DNA of 64,000 nt from Paenibacillus_AR mesotrionivorans (GCF_046098205.1 NZ_JBJURJ010000009.1:1-64000), one strand, 5' to 3'; positions 26,525-35,016 are shown, counted from the first letter of the stretch. Made by a program: numbers and translations. Notes: a model not told the origin generated them from the sequence alone.

Positions 26525-26913
26525 GGGAGCTGAAAAAGGGCGTGGCCGGGGCGATCCGGGAAGCGGCGGGACCTTTGGTGGAGCGGGATGTGAGGAAGCT
26601 GACCAAACTTGCCGATAAGCTGAGCGGATATGCCTACCATACGATTGCTCCTCCCCGGATGTGGCCTGTGATGGAGCAGTCGGCAGGGCATCCGTTCCTG
26701 CTTAACCGGGAGGCCGGTGAATGGAGAGCGTACAGCGCATTGTGCCCGTTCTGCAAGCAGCATTTGCACTATTTGTCCTATTCCGGCGAAATGAAATGTT
26801 TTGCCTGTGACAGCCAGTACAGTCTGGGTGAGGATACACGGCTTACGCAGCTTCCTGTGAGGCGGGCCAATACGCTTCTCCAGATCGGACTTCCTGCCAG
26901 GGAGGAATATTGA
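26503..26913 (+). CDS. small four-Cys (Rieske/rubredoxin-like) protein of the hydrogenase operon
   Basis: About 136 residues. TTG 26503 is favoured because GGAGGG lies 7 bases upstream, giving MDRRDFMRELKKGVAGAIRE; an ATG at 26521 overlapping the protease stop (ATGA) is the alternative. The C-terminal half contains CPFC, 14 residues, CFAC, then YSLGED. Spacing and the trailing YSLGED-type turn resemble a Rieske fold, but both His ligands are replaced by Cys, so a rubredoxin-like Fe site, an Fe-S cluster or zinc is possible. No clear Tat h-region. Position suggests electron transfer or cluster protection in hydrogenase assembly. Family not identified. Confidence 0.65.
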   Translation: MDRRDFMRELKKGVAGAIREAAGPLVERDVRKLTKLADKLSGYAYHTIAPPRMWPVMEQSAGHPFLLNREAGEWRAYSALCPFCKQHLHYLSYSGEMKCFACDSQYSLGEDTRLTQLPVRRANTLLQIGLPAREEY

Positions 26914-27269
26914 TGCATGAGCTGTCGCTGATGGGGGATGTGCTTGACCTGGTGAGACGGGATGCGGAAGCACGCGGCTTTGCGGAGGTTACACAAGTGC
27001 GGCTTTTGGTCGGGGCCTTGAGCAACGCTCTGCCGGATGCCCTCGAGATGGCCTTCGATATGTACAAGGCGGACGGGGCGGCGATGCTTGCCCGGGAGGC
27101 GGGGCTTACGATGGAGCTGCAGCCGGCCCGGGCATCCTGTGTGCTGTGCGGGCTGGAATATGAGCCGGAGCAGCATGCGGCTGCAGCCATGTGCCCCGTG
27201 TGCCGATTCCCCAGCGGCCGGATCACCGGGGGCGAGGAATTCAGAGTGATATCCTATGAAGGGAGGTAG
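26913..27269 (+). CDS. hypA: hydrogenase nickel-insertion chaperone HypA
   Basis: 118 residues. Begins MHELSLMGDVLDLV with the nickel-binding His2. Zinc site CVLC...CPVC (about residues 70-95) is present, and the end EEFRVISYEG is typical. Works with HypB to deliver Ni to the large subunit. The start overlaps the previous stop (TGATG); the TTG three bases earlier is ignored. A 270-base gap with an extended palindrome separates it from hypB. Confidence 0.95.
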   Translation: MHELSLMGDVLDLVRRDAEARGFAEVTQVRLLVGALSNALPDALEMAFDMYKADGAAMLAREAGLTMELQPARASCVLCGLEYEPEQHAAAAMCPVCRFPSGRITGGEEFRVISYEGR

Positions 27270-27276
27270 GAACCTG

Positions 27277-27304
27277 CTAGGGCGTGTTTGCAAACACGGC
27301 CTAG
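27277..27304. repeat. 28-bp near-perfect palindrome, back-to-back element ends
   Basis: CTAGGGCGTGTTTG is followed at once by its inverse CAAACACGGCCTAG, with one mismatched pair. The same arm recurs near 59954 and 60103 as terminal inverted repeats, so this looks like two element ends joined. Confidence 0.7.
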
Positions 27305-27324
27305 GAGTCGGACAGACAGGCGCG

Positions 27325-27490
27325 AATCCATATTCATGTTGAATGACTGTGAGGGAAGGGGTGACTTGAGGGCGAGTTTTTTGACGGCTTTGAACCCTTA
27401 CATATTTTATTCATCAAGGCCGGCAAAACGTGTTTGAGCCGCCAAGTCACACCTTTCCCGGGAGGGAATACAACCTTATGAATATGGATT
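27325..27490. repeat. 166-bp imperfect palindrome between hypA and hypB
   Basis: The outer arms AATCCATATTCAT (27325-27337) and ATGAATATGGATT (27478-27490) are exactly complementary. Further in, GGGAAGGGGTGACTTG (27353) pairs with CAAGTCACACCTTTCCC (27433), and the centre pairs GGCTTTGA with TCAAGGCC. The whole could fold into one long hairpin in the hyp mRNA. It has the shape of a miniature inverted-repeat element or a large RNA regulatory structure. Confidence 0.7.
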
Positions 27491-27539
27491 TGCCTTAACC
27501 AACTCCGTCGGACTTCTGCAGGCAGGTTCCGTTCCGGCA

Positions 27540-28235
27540 ATGGAAATTGTATTGAATGAGGATGTGCTGAAGGACAACAATACCGCAGCGGCTTATATAA
27601 GGGAGCAGCTGGGACGCCATAAGGTGTTGGCCATCAATCTGATGAGCTCCCCCGGCGCAGGCAAAACCACTCTGCTGGAGGCTACCATCCGGCAGCTGTG
27701 CGGGCGTTACCGGGTGGGCGTTATTGAAGGCGATCTGGCTACGGAAAAGGATGCCGACCGCATCCGCGCCTTGGGCGTCAATGCGGTGCAGATCAATACC
27801 GGCGGCGGCTGCCACCTGGATGCGCGTATGGTCACCAAGATTCTCTCCCGGTTTGAGCTGGAGGAGACGGATATTCTCTTTATTGAGAATGTGGGCAATC
27901 TGGTCTGCCCGTCAGGTTATGACCTGGGGCAAAACCATAAGGTGGCGGTGCTCAGCGTTCCCGAAGGCAATGACAAGATACCCAAATACCCCACCATGTT
28001 TATGCGGACCGGTTTGGTGCTCCTGAACAAAATTGATCTTCTCCCGTATGTGGATTTCAGCGTGGAGGCGGCCCGTGAGGATCTGTCTCAAATGAACCCG
28101 GATTCGGCGCTGATCCCGTTGTCGGCCCGCACCGGGGAAGGAATGGAGCTGTGGACGGCATGGATCGAGGCCAGGCTTGCGGAGCTCAGGGGTGTTCAGG
28201 CGGAAACAGAGGCAGGGGTGGAGCAGCCGGGCTGA
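27540..28235 (+). CDS. hypB: hydrogenase nickel-insertion GTPase HypB
   Basis: 231 residues. Walker A SSPGAGKTT (36-44), EGDLATEKDA, HLDA, switch ENVGNLVCPSGYDLGQ and NKID give the SIMIBI GTPase; the Cys and His residues of NTGGGCHLDA form the dimer metal site. No His-rich N-terminal nickel store is present. Hydrolyses GTP to release Ni from HypA into the large subunit. The ribosome site before ATG 27540 is weak, and the long palindrome just upstream may influence its translation. Confidence 0.93.
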   Translation: MEIVLNEDVLKDNNTAAAYIREQLGRHKVLAINLMSSPGAGKTTLLEATIRQLCGRYRVGVIEGDLATEKDADRIRALGVNAVQINTGGGCHLDARMVTKILSRFELEETDILFIENVGNLVCPSGYDLGQNHKVAVLSVPEGNDKIPKYPTMFMRTGLVLLNKIDLLPYVDFSVEAAREDLSQMNPDSALIPLSARTGEGMELWTAWIEARLAELRGVQAETEAGVEQPG

Positions 28236-30739
28236 AGCCGGGAGCCGAGTATTCTGCCGGGGTATTAGGGAAAGCAACTGCGTCGGCTTCGGACGAAAAT
28301 GACCATAACTCAACAGCGGCGCTGCTCATTACCGTGAAGGGCAGAGTTCAGGGTGTTGGCTTCCGGCCTTTCCTGTTCAGTCTGGCGGAGCGTTACGCCA
28401 TAAGCGGCACCGTCCAGAACAATATGGACGGCATCCGTTTGGAGGCGGAAGGAGCGGCCTCTGCGCTGCAGGAGCTCCTGGCGGCCATCCGCCGGGAGGC
28501 TCCCCGGCTGGCCCGGGTGGATGAAATCCGGGCGGTGCCGCTGCCGGTGGAAGGGCGCTTGGGCTTCCGCATCGTGGAGAGCAGCCGGGAGGGAGCCTCC
28601 TCCCTGGTGATTCCTGTGGATGCAGGCATATGCCCCGCTTGCCTGGCGGAGCTGAAGGACCCGGCCAACCGGCGCTACCGGTACCCGTTTATCACCTGCA
28701 CCCAATGCGGTCCCCGTTATACCATCATCCGGGAGCTGCCTTATGACCGGCCGTATACCTCCATGAGCGGGTTCCCCATGTGTCCCGCCTGCCGGGAGGA
28801 GTACGGGAATGTGGCGGACCGGCGCCACCACGCCCAGCCTATCGCCTGCCCGGAGTGCGGACCGCGCCTTGCGCTGTACGCCATGGACGAGGCGACCAAG
28901 AAGCCAGTGGGGATGGCAGGAGCAAAGGCAGCCGAACCGGCGGGCCTAGGCATCGCTAGTGCCGGGCAGCATGGGGCGCGTCGGCCTCTGGCGGAGGCCG
29001 ACGAGGCGGTCCGTCGGTGCGCCAAGCTGCTGCGCCAGGGCGCCATTGTCGCCGTGAAGGGCATCGGCGGCTATCACTTGGCCTGCGACGCCGAAAACGA
29101 AGCGGCGGTCGCCCGCCTGCGGCAGCGCAAGCGGCGGCCCACGCGGCCGCTTGCGGTCATGGCGGCGGATGCGGAGAACGCCCGCCGGGCAGCCGTGCTG
29201 GGCAGCCAAGAGCTGCGGCTGCTCCGCTCGCCCGAGGCGCCCATCGTCATCGCCCGCAAGGCGGAGGCGTGGCCTTTGGCGGACAGCGTGGCGCCGGGAA
29301 TGGCTACTGTAGGGCTGATGCTGCCCTACACCCCGCTGCATGTGCTGCTGATGGAGGAGCTGCCCTTTCTTGTGATGACCAGCGCCAACCCATCCGGCCA
29401 GCCCATTTTGTACCGGGATGAGGAAGCCTTCGACTACCTGGGGGGCATCGCCGATTATGTGCTTGCCCATGATCGTGAAATTCTTCACCCGCTGGACGAC
29501 TCCGTCATTCAGGTGGTGGAGGGGCAAACGGATATCCTCCGCCGGTCCAGAGGTTACGCGCCTGATCCGCTGGCGGCTCCCGTTGATCTAACCGGGCGGG
29601 CCGCCTTGGGCGGGCAGCAGAAGAACACTTTCGCCCTAGGCAGAGGCAATCAGATTTTTATCGGCCCCCACATCGGGGACATGGGCAGTGTGGAGACCCA
29701 GGAGCATTGGAAGAAGGAGCTGGCCCACTTCTCCAGTCTGCTGGGAACTGACCCGCAGCAAACGGCGGCGGACCTGCATCCCGGTTATGAAACCGGACGG
29801 CTAAGCCGGGAGATGGGCCTTGAGCCCGTGGGGGTCCAGCATCATCATGCCCATCTGGTTTCATGTATGGCAGACAACGGATTGTCCCCGGAGGAAGAAG
29901 TCTACGGCATTATTCTGGATGGTACGGGCTACGGCCCGGACGGCAGCATCTGGGGCTTCGAGATTCTAACCGGCAGCGCCTCCGGCTGGAGGAGGCTGGG
30001 CCATCTGCGCTATACCCCTCTGCCCGGCGGGGAAAAGGCGGTGCGGGAGCCCTGGCGGAATGCCGCAGGGATGCTGACGGCGCTTTTTCCCAAACAAGGG
30101 CCTGCTTGGGCAGCGCAGCTGTTCCCCGGCAAAAGTATGGAGCTGGCGGTGCTCGGCAGAATGGCCGCCACCGGGATGAACAGCCCATGGGCCGGCACCT
30201 GCGGCAGACTGTTTGACGCTGTGTCCGCCATCCTGGGTCTAGTTGCGGTGTCCGGCTATGACGGTGAAGCGGCTATCCGGCTCTCCGAGATGGCGGCCTT
30301 TGCTGATGCGGACGGATTCAACACCGTCAAGCCCTTCGGCTATGCCATCCGGGACAAAGGGGAAACCGAGGCACTGGAGCTGGATATGTCGGAGGCTCTC
30401 CTCCAGATTGTAGAGAAGAGGCTGGCAGGTTCGCCGCCCGAAGACTTGGCGCTCCGGTTTCACGAAACAGCAGCCCGGGCCGCTGTGGAGCTTTTGCAGC
30501 GGTGCCTGGAAAAGGATGGACTGACCGCGGCGTGTATTCCCAAGGTGATGCTCTCCGGAGGCTCCTTCCATAACCCGTATCTGCTGCGGAGGATTCCTGC
30601 TCTCCTGAAGGATCGGGGGCTCGAGCCTTACCGGCATCGGCAGGTGCCTGCGGGGGACGGCGGGTTAGCCCTGGGGCAGCTGCTGGTTGCGGCTTATGCG
30701 GGAGCCGGCGCAAACAGGAACGGTAGAGGCACAGACTGA
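28160..30739 (+). CDS. hypF: carbamoyltransferase HypF
   Basis: Makes the thiocarbamate from carbamoyl phosphate used to build the CN ligands. About 859 residues in the frame used. Domains: acylphosphatase (VKGRVQGVGFRPFLF), two zinc fingers (CPACLAEL..CTQC and CPACREEY..CPEC), YrdC-like (about 300-480) and Kae1-like (HHHAHLVSCM, GTGYGPDGSIWG). The start is uncertain: ATG 28160 lies 76 bases inside hypB and yields about 58 residues before the acylphosphatase domain, while GTG 28334 would start right at that domain but has no ribosome site. An Ala/Gly-rich insert sits near residue 240. Confidence 0.88.
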   Translation: MDRGQACGAQGCSGGNRGRGGAAGLKPGAEYSAGVLGKATASASDENDHNSTAALLITVKGRVQGVGFRPFLFSLAERYAISGTVQNNMDGIRLEAEGAASALQELLAAIRREAPRLARVDEIRAVPLPVEGRLGFRIVESSREGASSLVIPVDAGICPACLAELKDPANRRYRYPFITCTQCGPRYTIIRELPYDRPYTSMSGFPMCPACREEYGNVADRRHHAQPIACPECGPRLALYAMDEATKKPVGMAGAKAAEPAGLGIASAGQHGARRPLAEADEAVRRCAKLLRQGAIVAVKGIGGYHLACDAENEAAVARLRQRKRRPTRPLAVMAADAENARRAAVLGSQELRLLRSPEAPIVIARKAEAWPLADSVAPGMATVGLMLPYTPLHVLLMEELPFLVMTSANPSGQPILYRDEEAFDYLGGIADYVLAHDREILHPLDDSVIQVVEGQTDILRRSRGYAPDPLAAPVDLTGRAALGGQQKNTFALGRGNQIFIGPHIGDMGSVETQEHWKKELAHFSSLLGTDPQQTAADLHPGYETGRLSREMGLEPVGVQHHHAHLVSCMADNGLSPEEEVYGIILDGTGYGPDGSIWGFEILTGSASGWRRLGHLRYTPLPGGEKAVREPWRNAAGMLTALFPKQGPAWAAQLFPGKSMELAVLGRMAATGMNSPWAGTCGRLFDAVSAILGLVAVSGYDGEAAIRLSEMAAFADADGFNTVKPFGYAIRDKGETEALELDMSEALLQIVEKRLAGSPPEDLALRFHETAARAAVELLQRCLEKDGLTAACIPKVMLSGGSFHNPYLLRRIPALLKDRGLEPYRHRQVPAGDGGLALGQLLVAAYAGAGANRNGRGTD

Positions 30740-30833
30740 AGCGTTGGACAAAACGATCCGTTTGTGCGCGGAAAACACACCATGCAGCCGGAGCATTCTG
30801 CCTGCCGAAAGTGGTGACAAGGAGGGAAAACCG

Positions 30834-31073
30834 ATGTGTGTGGGCGTACCCGCTCAAATTGTGGAGATAGACGGCTATGCCGCCATTGTGGATTGTATGG
30901 GAACCCGGATGAAGGTGGGGATTATCTTCGTCCCGGAGGTCAAGCCGGGGGAATTCGTCATCGTCCATGCCGGGCAGGCCATGAGTATCATAGACCGCCA
31001 GGCAGCGGAGGAAAGTCTGGAGGAATGGAGGCGGATCGTTGATGCGCGAGATGCGGCAGATGCTTCCCTGTGA
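30834..31073 (+). CDS. hypC: hydrogenase maturation chaperone HypC
   Basis: 79 residues, starting MCVGVPAQIVEI with the essential Cys2 that holds the Fe(CN)2CO group together with HypD. An AAGGAGGG site lies before ATG 30834; the upstream in-frame extension is rejected. It is separated from hypF by 94 bases and overlaps the hypD start by 32 bases. Confidence 0.95.
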   Translation: MCVGVPAQIVEIDGYAAIVDCMGTRMKVGIIFVPEVKPGEFVIVHAGQAMSIIDRQAAEESLEEWRRIVDARDAADASL

Positions 31074-32193
31074 TCCGCAGGCCGGATCTTCCCCAGGCGC
31101 CTCCTCCGGCAGAACCCTCCATGAAGGACTGCTGAAGGGGATTCTCTCCCTGGCGGACACCTTCGCCGCCGAACATGGCCGCGAGCCCGTGCTAATGGAG
31201 GTCTGCGGCTCCCATACCATGGCCTTGGCCAAGTCGGGCCTCCGCAAAAGCCTTCAGGGCCATGTCCGGCTTCTCTCGGGTCCCGGCTGTCCCGTGTGCG
31301 TGACGGATCAAGCGGATATTGACGCCATGATCGCGGTTGCCCGCGGGGACAACCGCACGGTATGCACCTTCGGCGATATGATGCGGGTTCCGGGATCAAG
31401 CGGCACCCTACTGGCGGCACGGGCCGAAGGAATGGATGTGCGGGTGGTTTACGGGCCGATGGCTGCGGTAGAGCTGGCCGCTGCCCAACCCGGCCGGGAG
31501 ATTATTTTCCTGGGTATCGGCTTTGAAACCACCCTGCCGGTTTTGGGGGCGGCGCTGATGGAGGCGGAGAGGCGCGGGCTGGCCAACTTCAGCATGCGGG
31601 TATCCGCCAAGCGGGTGGAGCCGGTGCTGCGGCATCTGCTGGAGCTGAAGGAGATACAGCTGGACGGTTTCCTGCTTCCCGGCCATGTGGCGATGGTGAC
31701 GGGAAGCCACGCCTTCGGCTTCCTGGCCGAAGAATACGGCCTGCCCGGAGTCATCAGCGGCTTCGAGCCCCTGGAGCTGGCCGGCGGCATCCTCCGGCTG
31801 CTGGAGCTGGCGGCAGAGGGCAAAGCCGCGATCCACAATGACTATGCTTCCGTTGTAACGGCCGGCGGCAATCCTGCAGCCCTGGCCGTGATGGACCGCT
31901 ACTTCCGGCCCTCTGCGGCCCTGTGGCGGGGAATCGGGCCAATTGCGGACAGCGGCATGTCCATCCGCCCTGAATTCGCCGGTTTGGATGCCGCCGAGCG
32001 TTTCCCGGTCCCGCCGGGACCTGCGCCCAAACCAACCGGCTGCCGCTGCGGGGATGTGATCCGCGGGCTGATCACCCCGTCGCGCTGCGGGCTGTTCGGC
32101 AGAAGCTGCACGCCGTATCAGCCCGTCGGGCCGTGTATGGTATCGGCAGAGGGCGCTTGCGCTGCGGAATATGCATACAGCCGGGAGGGGTGA
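31042..32193 (+). CDS. hypD: hydrogenase maturation scaffold HypD
   Basis: About 383 residues. It carries the family motifs for Fe ligand assembly and the [4Fe-4S] cluster: VCGSHTMA (Cys55), GPGCPVC (Cys83, Cys86), GIGFETTLP, LLPGHVAMV and the Cys-rich C-terminus (CRCGDVIRG, CGLFG, CTPYQPVGPCMVS). Forms the HypCD complex with the overlapping hypC product. ATG 31042 chosen with GGAGGCGGATCG upstream; a TTG lies directly before it. Confidence 0.95.
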   Translation: MREMRQMLPCDPQAGSSPGASSGRTLHEGLLKGILSLADTFAAEHGREPVLMEVCGSHTMALAKSGLRKSLQGHVRLLSGPGCPVCVTDQADIDAMIAVARGDNRTVCTFGDMMRVPGSSGTLLAARAEGMDVRVVYGPMAAVELAAAQPGREIIFLGIGFETTLPVLGAALMEAERRGLANFSMRVSAKRVEPVLRHLLELKEIQLDGFLLPGHVAMVTGSHAFGFLAEEYGLPGVISGFEPLELAGGILRLLELAAEGKAAIHNDYASVVTAGGNPAALAVMDRYFRPSAALWRGIGPIADSGMSIRPEFAGLDAAERFPVPPGPAPKPTGCRCGDVIRGLITPSRCGLFGRSCTPYQPVGPCMVSAEGACAAEYAYSREG

Positions 32194-32198
32194 GCAAC

Positions 32199-33218
32199 AT
32201 GGAAGCAGAACAACGCATCAATATGTCCCACGGGGACGGAGGAGAGTCCGCCCACAGGCTGCTTAACGGCGTGATTCTTCCCGCCCTCACGGGAACGGAA
32301 AGCCGGGAGCCCTTGGGAGACGCAGCGCTGCTGCCTTTCCCGTCTGCGGGTAAGCTGGCTGTCACCACAGACAGCTTTGTGATCAAGCCGCTGTTTTTCC
32401 CCGGGGGGGATATCGGCAAGCTGGCAGTGGCGGGAACTGTCAATGATTTGGCGGTCAGCGGCGCGGTGCCCTTGTATTTGACCGTGTCCTTTATTTTGGA
32501 GGAGGGGCTTCCTGTAGAGCACCTCCGGACCATCTGCAGGTCCATGGCCAAGGAAGCCGCCGTCTCCGGCATCAGGGTGGCGGCAGGCGATACGAAGGTG
32601 GTGGGAAAAGGAGATTGCGACGGTTTGTTTATCAACACCACCGGCATCGGGGTGGTGGAGCCCGGCGCTGAGCTTCGGCCGCAGCTCATCGAGGAGGGGG
32701 ATGCCGTAGTGGTTACCGGCACTCTCGGGGATCATGGCATCGCCGTCCTGACGGCCAGGGAGGAGCTGGGGCTGATGTCGGAGATTCCCTCCGACTGTGC
32801 GACCCTTTTTCCCATGCTGAAGAAGGCCAGGGAGGTTTCGGCGGATATCCGCATCCTTCGGGATCCTACCCGGGGCGGGTTGGCTACAGCCCTGGCGGAA
32901 ATCTGCGAGGACTACAGGCTGACGGTGGAGCTGGAGGAGGAGCTGCTTCCGGTAAAGCCCGAGGTGGAGGGAGCCTGTGAGCTGATGGGCTTTGACCCGC
33001 TGTATTTGGCCAATGAGGGCAAGGCCGTTCTGATCCTGCCTGCCCGGGATGTCCCTGCGGTGCTGGATGCCCTGCGGTATTTTCCTGAGGGGAGGAATGC
33101 CTGTTTGGTCGGAATGGTCACCGGCCGGGAAAAGGGCCAGCTCCTCATCCGGACACCCTTTGGCTCTACCAGGCGGCTGTATAGGCTGGCAGGAAGCATG
33201 CTGCCCCGTATCTGCTGA
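32199..33218 (+). CDS. hypE: carbamoyl dehydratase HypE
   Basis: 339 residues, PurM/ThiL-like ATP-binding fold (VTTDSFVIKPLFFPGGDIGKL, GDTKVVGKGDCDGLFINTTG, LRDPTRGGLATAL). Ends in PRIC, the conserved C-terminal Cys that receives the carbamoyl group from HypF and is dehydrated to thiocyanate. GGGAGGGGTGAG precedes ATG 32199. Last gene of the operon; the hyp set A-F is complete in this window. Confidence 0.95.
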   Translation: MEAEQRINMSHGDGGESAHRLLNGVILPALTGTESREPLGDAALLPFPSAGKLAVTTDSFVIKPLFFPGGDIGKLAVAGTVNDLAVSGAVPLYLTVSFILEEGLPVEHLRTICRSMAKEAAVSGIRVAAGDTKVVGKGDCDGLFINTTGIGVVEPGAELRPQLIEEGDAVVVTGTLGDHGIAVLTAREELGLMSEIPSDCATLFPMLKKAREVSADIRILRDPTRGGLATALAEICEDYRLTVELEEELLPVKPEVEGACELMGFDPLYLANEGKAVLILPARDVPAVLDALRYFPEGRNACLVGMVTGREKGQLLIRTPFGSTRRLYRLAGSMLPRIC

Positions 33219-33347
33219 TACTACCCAGCGTCATAACAATGAAAACTGTTTAAAAATCACTATGTGCTAAAAAAGAATACTTTTAGAGAACTGTTCAATA
33301 TACTGACACATCTTTATTATCAAAATTTGAACATTTGATTTTAGTTG

Positions 33348-33376
33348 TTGTGATTCATTTCACATGATGTTAATAT
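33348..33376 (+). promoter_or_regulatory. Fnr/Rex-type palindrome over the doxX promoter
   Basis: TTGTGA-TTCATT-TCACAT (33348-33365) contains TGTGA-N6-TCACA, the Gram-positive Fnr (Crp/Fnr) consensus, and is one base from the Rex consensus TTGTGA-N6-TCACAA. Its left half doubles as a -35 box 17 bases from TAATAT (33371-33376). A repressor such as Rex at this position would block the promoter. The surrounding 33219-33419 gap is AT-rich and holds no other gene. Confidence 0.55.
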
Positions 33377-33419
33377 TGTCACATAGGGAATACAACCTAT
33401 TCAAAGGGAGAGATCGGAT

Positions 33420-33947
33420 ATGATCGTCAAATTCTTGAGAGAAAATGTGTATGCAGCTGGAGCACTTTTGCTGATCAGACTGTACATCGGCTGGGATTGG
33501 ATGCATCACGGCTGGGAAAAAATCACAGGCGGCACCTTCGACGCATCGGGCTTCCTGAAGAATGCCATCGCCAAGCCGGTGCTCGAAACCGGAACAACAA
33601 ACAAACTTTATCCCACGTATGTCGCATTCCTTGATAACTTTGCCCTGCCCAACGCAGGAATCTTCAAAGTCCTGATTCCATGGGGAGAATTCCTGGTAGG
33701 TGTGGGCCTGATTCTGGGCTGCCTGACTACCGCTGCTGCCTTCTTCGGCGTAATGATGAACTTCATGTTCCTTCTGGCAGGTACGGTTTCCTCCAACCCC
33801 TGGCTGATTCTCTGGGGCATCATCATCATGGTGGCTGGTGCAAATGCAGGCAAGTTCGGTGCTGACTACTACGTTCTGCCTTACATCAGAAAGTGGCTGC
33901 GCCTGAAGCCCGGCCCCGGCTACAAACAACAACAGTCGAATGTGTAA
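33420..33947 (+). CDS. DoxX-family membrane protein
   Basis: 175 residues with four helices (AAGALLLIRLYIGWDWMHHG; LIPWGEFLVGVGLILGCLTT; AAFFGVMMNFMFLLAGTVSS; WLILWGIIIMVAGANAGKFG), the DoxX layout. DoxX proteins are linked to quinol or thiosulfate oxidation and redox stress; the activity of this one is not proven. AAAGGGAGAGATCGG precedes ATG 33420. It stands alone between its Fnr/Rex-like promoter and a terminator, just after the hydrogenase operon, so shared redox control is plausible. Confidence 0.82.
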   Translation: MIVKFLRENVYAAGALLLIRLYIGWDWMHHGWEKITGGTFDASGFLKNAIAKPVLETGTTNKLYPTYVAFLDNFALPNAGIFKVLIPWGEFLVGVGLILGCLTTAAAFFGVMMNFMFLLAGTVSSNPWLILWGIIIMVAGANAGKFGADYYVLPYIRKWLRLKPGPGYKQQQSNV

Positions 33948-33980
33948 CCGGGAGCTATCCCGGAACCAATAAAAGAAACG

Positions 33981-34013
33981 GAGCCTCCCGCTTACCGGCG
34001 GAAGGCTCTTTTC
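33981..34013 (+). terminator. terminator after doxX
   Basis: GAGCCTCCCGC and GCGGAAGGCTC pair with one mismatch, followed by TTTTCT. Confidence 0.8.
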
Positions 34014-34038
34014 TGTCCAGCCAGTGCCCGGCTGGAGG

Positions 34039-34174
34039 CTAACGGCGGTGAACGCCGCTATTAGAAACAAAACTGCCGGAAATAACTCCAATCAGGCCAA
34101 ATAGCGGCGCTGGCTCCCGTTAGAATTCCGCAGCCTACCATTTTGCACCAATAGGGGCTCTCACTTCCGTTAGC
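34039..34174. repeat. CTAACGG repeat cluster with AATAGCGGCGC core
   Basis: CTAACGGCGGTGAACGCCGC (34039) faces AAATAGCGGCGCTGGCTCCC...GTTAG and CACTTCCGTTAG (ending 34174). Same family as the clusters at 9.1, 20.1, 21.8 and 44.3 kb, here between doxX and the menaquinone genes. Confidence 0.75.
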
Positions 34175-34290
34175 CCGTGGGAGCAGGGCATGTGTCCCTG
34201 CCCTCAGCCTCTCCAGAGTTTTTTTCAACGCCGGATTCACGTATACTAAGTAGATAGGTATTGCGACGTCATGAAGGCAAAGGATGATTA

Positions 34291-35016
34291 ATGATGGAGG
34301 CACAACACACCAAACATGTCCGCATTCTCGTGATTGCCGCCGTGGACGCGGAACGCGAGGCTATCGTAAAGGGCTTAGGCGGCGATTCCCGTTTTGATGT
34401 CCGGGCGTCCGGAGCGGGCGTAGGTATGGCAGCGGCCACAGCAGGAGCTGCCTTGGCCGCCGGCGGGTACACGCTAGCGGTCAGCGCCGGGATCGGCGGC
34501 GGCTTCCCCGGACAAGCCCCGGTGGGAAGCGTGGTCATCGCCGATGCCATCATCGCCGCCGACCTGGGGGCGGAAACCCCGGAGGGTTTCCGGACCGCCC
34601 GGGAGCTGGGCTTCGGCAGCAATCGTCTGCCCGCCCAGGCGGAGCTGGGGGCGAAGCTCCAAGCCGTGCTGGCGGAACGGTTTCCCGGCCGCAGGGTGCT
34701 CACCGGACCGGTGCTAACCGTGTCCACCGCCACCGGCACAGCCCCTACTGCAGCGGCTTGGGAGCGCAGGCATCCCGGCGCTGCCGCCGAAGCCATGGAG
34801 GGCTACGGCGTGGCCTGCGCCGCCAGCCTGTTCGGGCTCCCCTGTATGGAGGTGCGGGGCATCTCCAATGCGGTAGGACCCCGTGACAGGACGGCATGGC
34901 GCATCGGGGAGGCCCTGCAGGCGCTGGAGGAGGCCTTCGCCGCCTTCCGAGAGCTGTTGGACCGGCTGGGGCCGGACGCAGCAGAACTTACATACATACA
35001 GGAGGTGCAGCATTGA
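34291..35016 (+). CDS. mqnB: futalosine hydrolase
   Basis: 241 residues. Nucleoside-phosphorylase-like fold with VIAAVDAERE, SAGIGGGF and, near the end, EAMEGYGVACAA and EVRGISNAVGPRD. This enzyme splits futalosine to dehypoxanthine futalosine plus hypoxanthine in the alternative (futalosine) menaquinone route. The next gene, overlapping by one base, is mqnD, which fixes the assignment over other phosphorylase-like hydrolases. ATG 34291 or 34294 are both possible behind AAAGGATG. Confidence 0.88.
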   Translation: MMEAQHTKHVRILVIAAVDAEREAIVKGLGGDSRFDVRASGAGVGMAAATAGAALAAGGYTLAVSAGIGGGFPGQAPVGSVVIADAIIAADLGAETPEGFRTARELGFGSNRLPAQAELGAKLQAVLAERFPGRRVLTGPVLTVSTATGTAPTAAAWERRHPGAAAEAMEGYGVACAASLFGLPCMEVRGISNAVGPRDRTAWRIGEALQALEEAFAAFRELLDRLGPDAAELTYIQEVQH

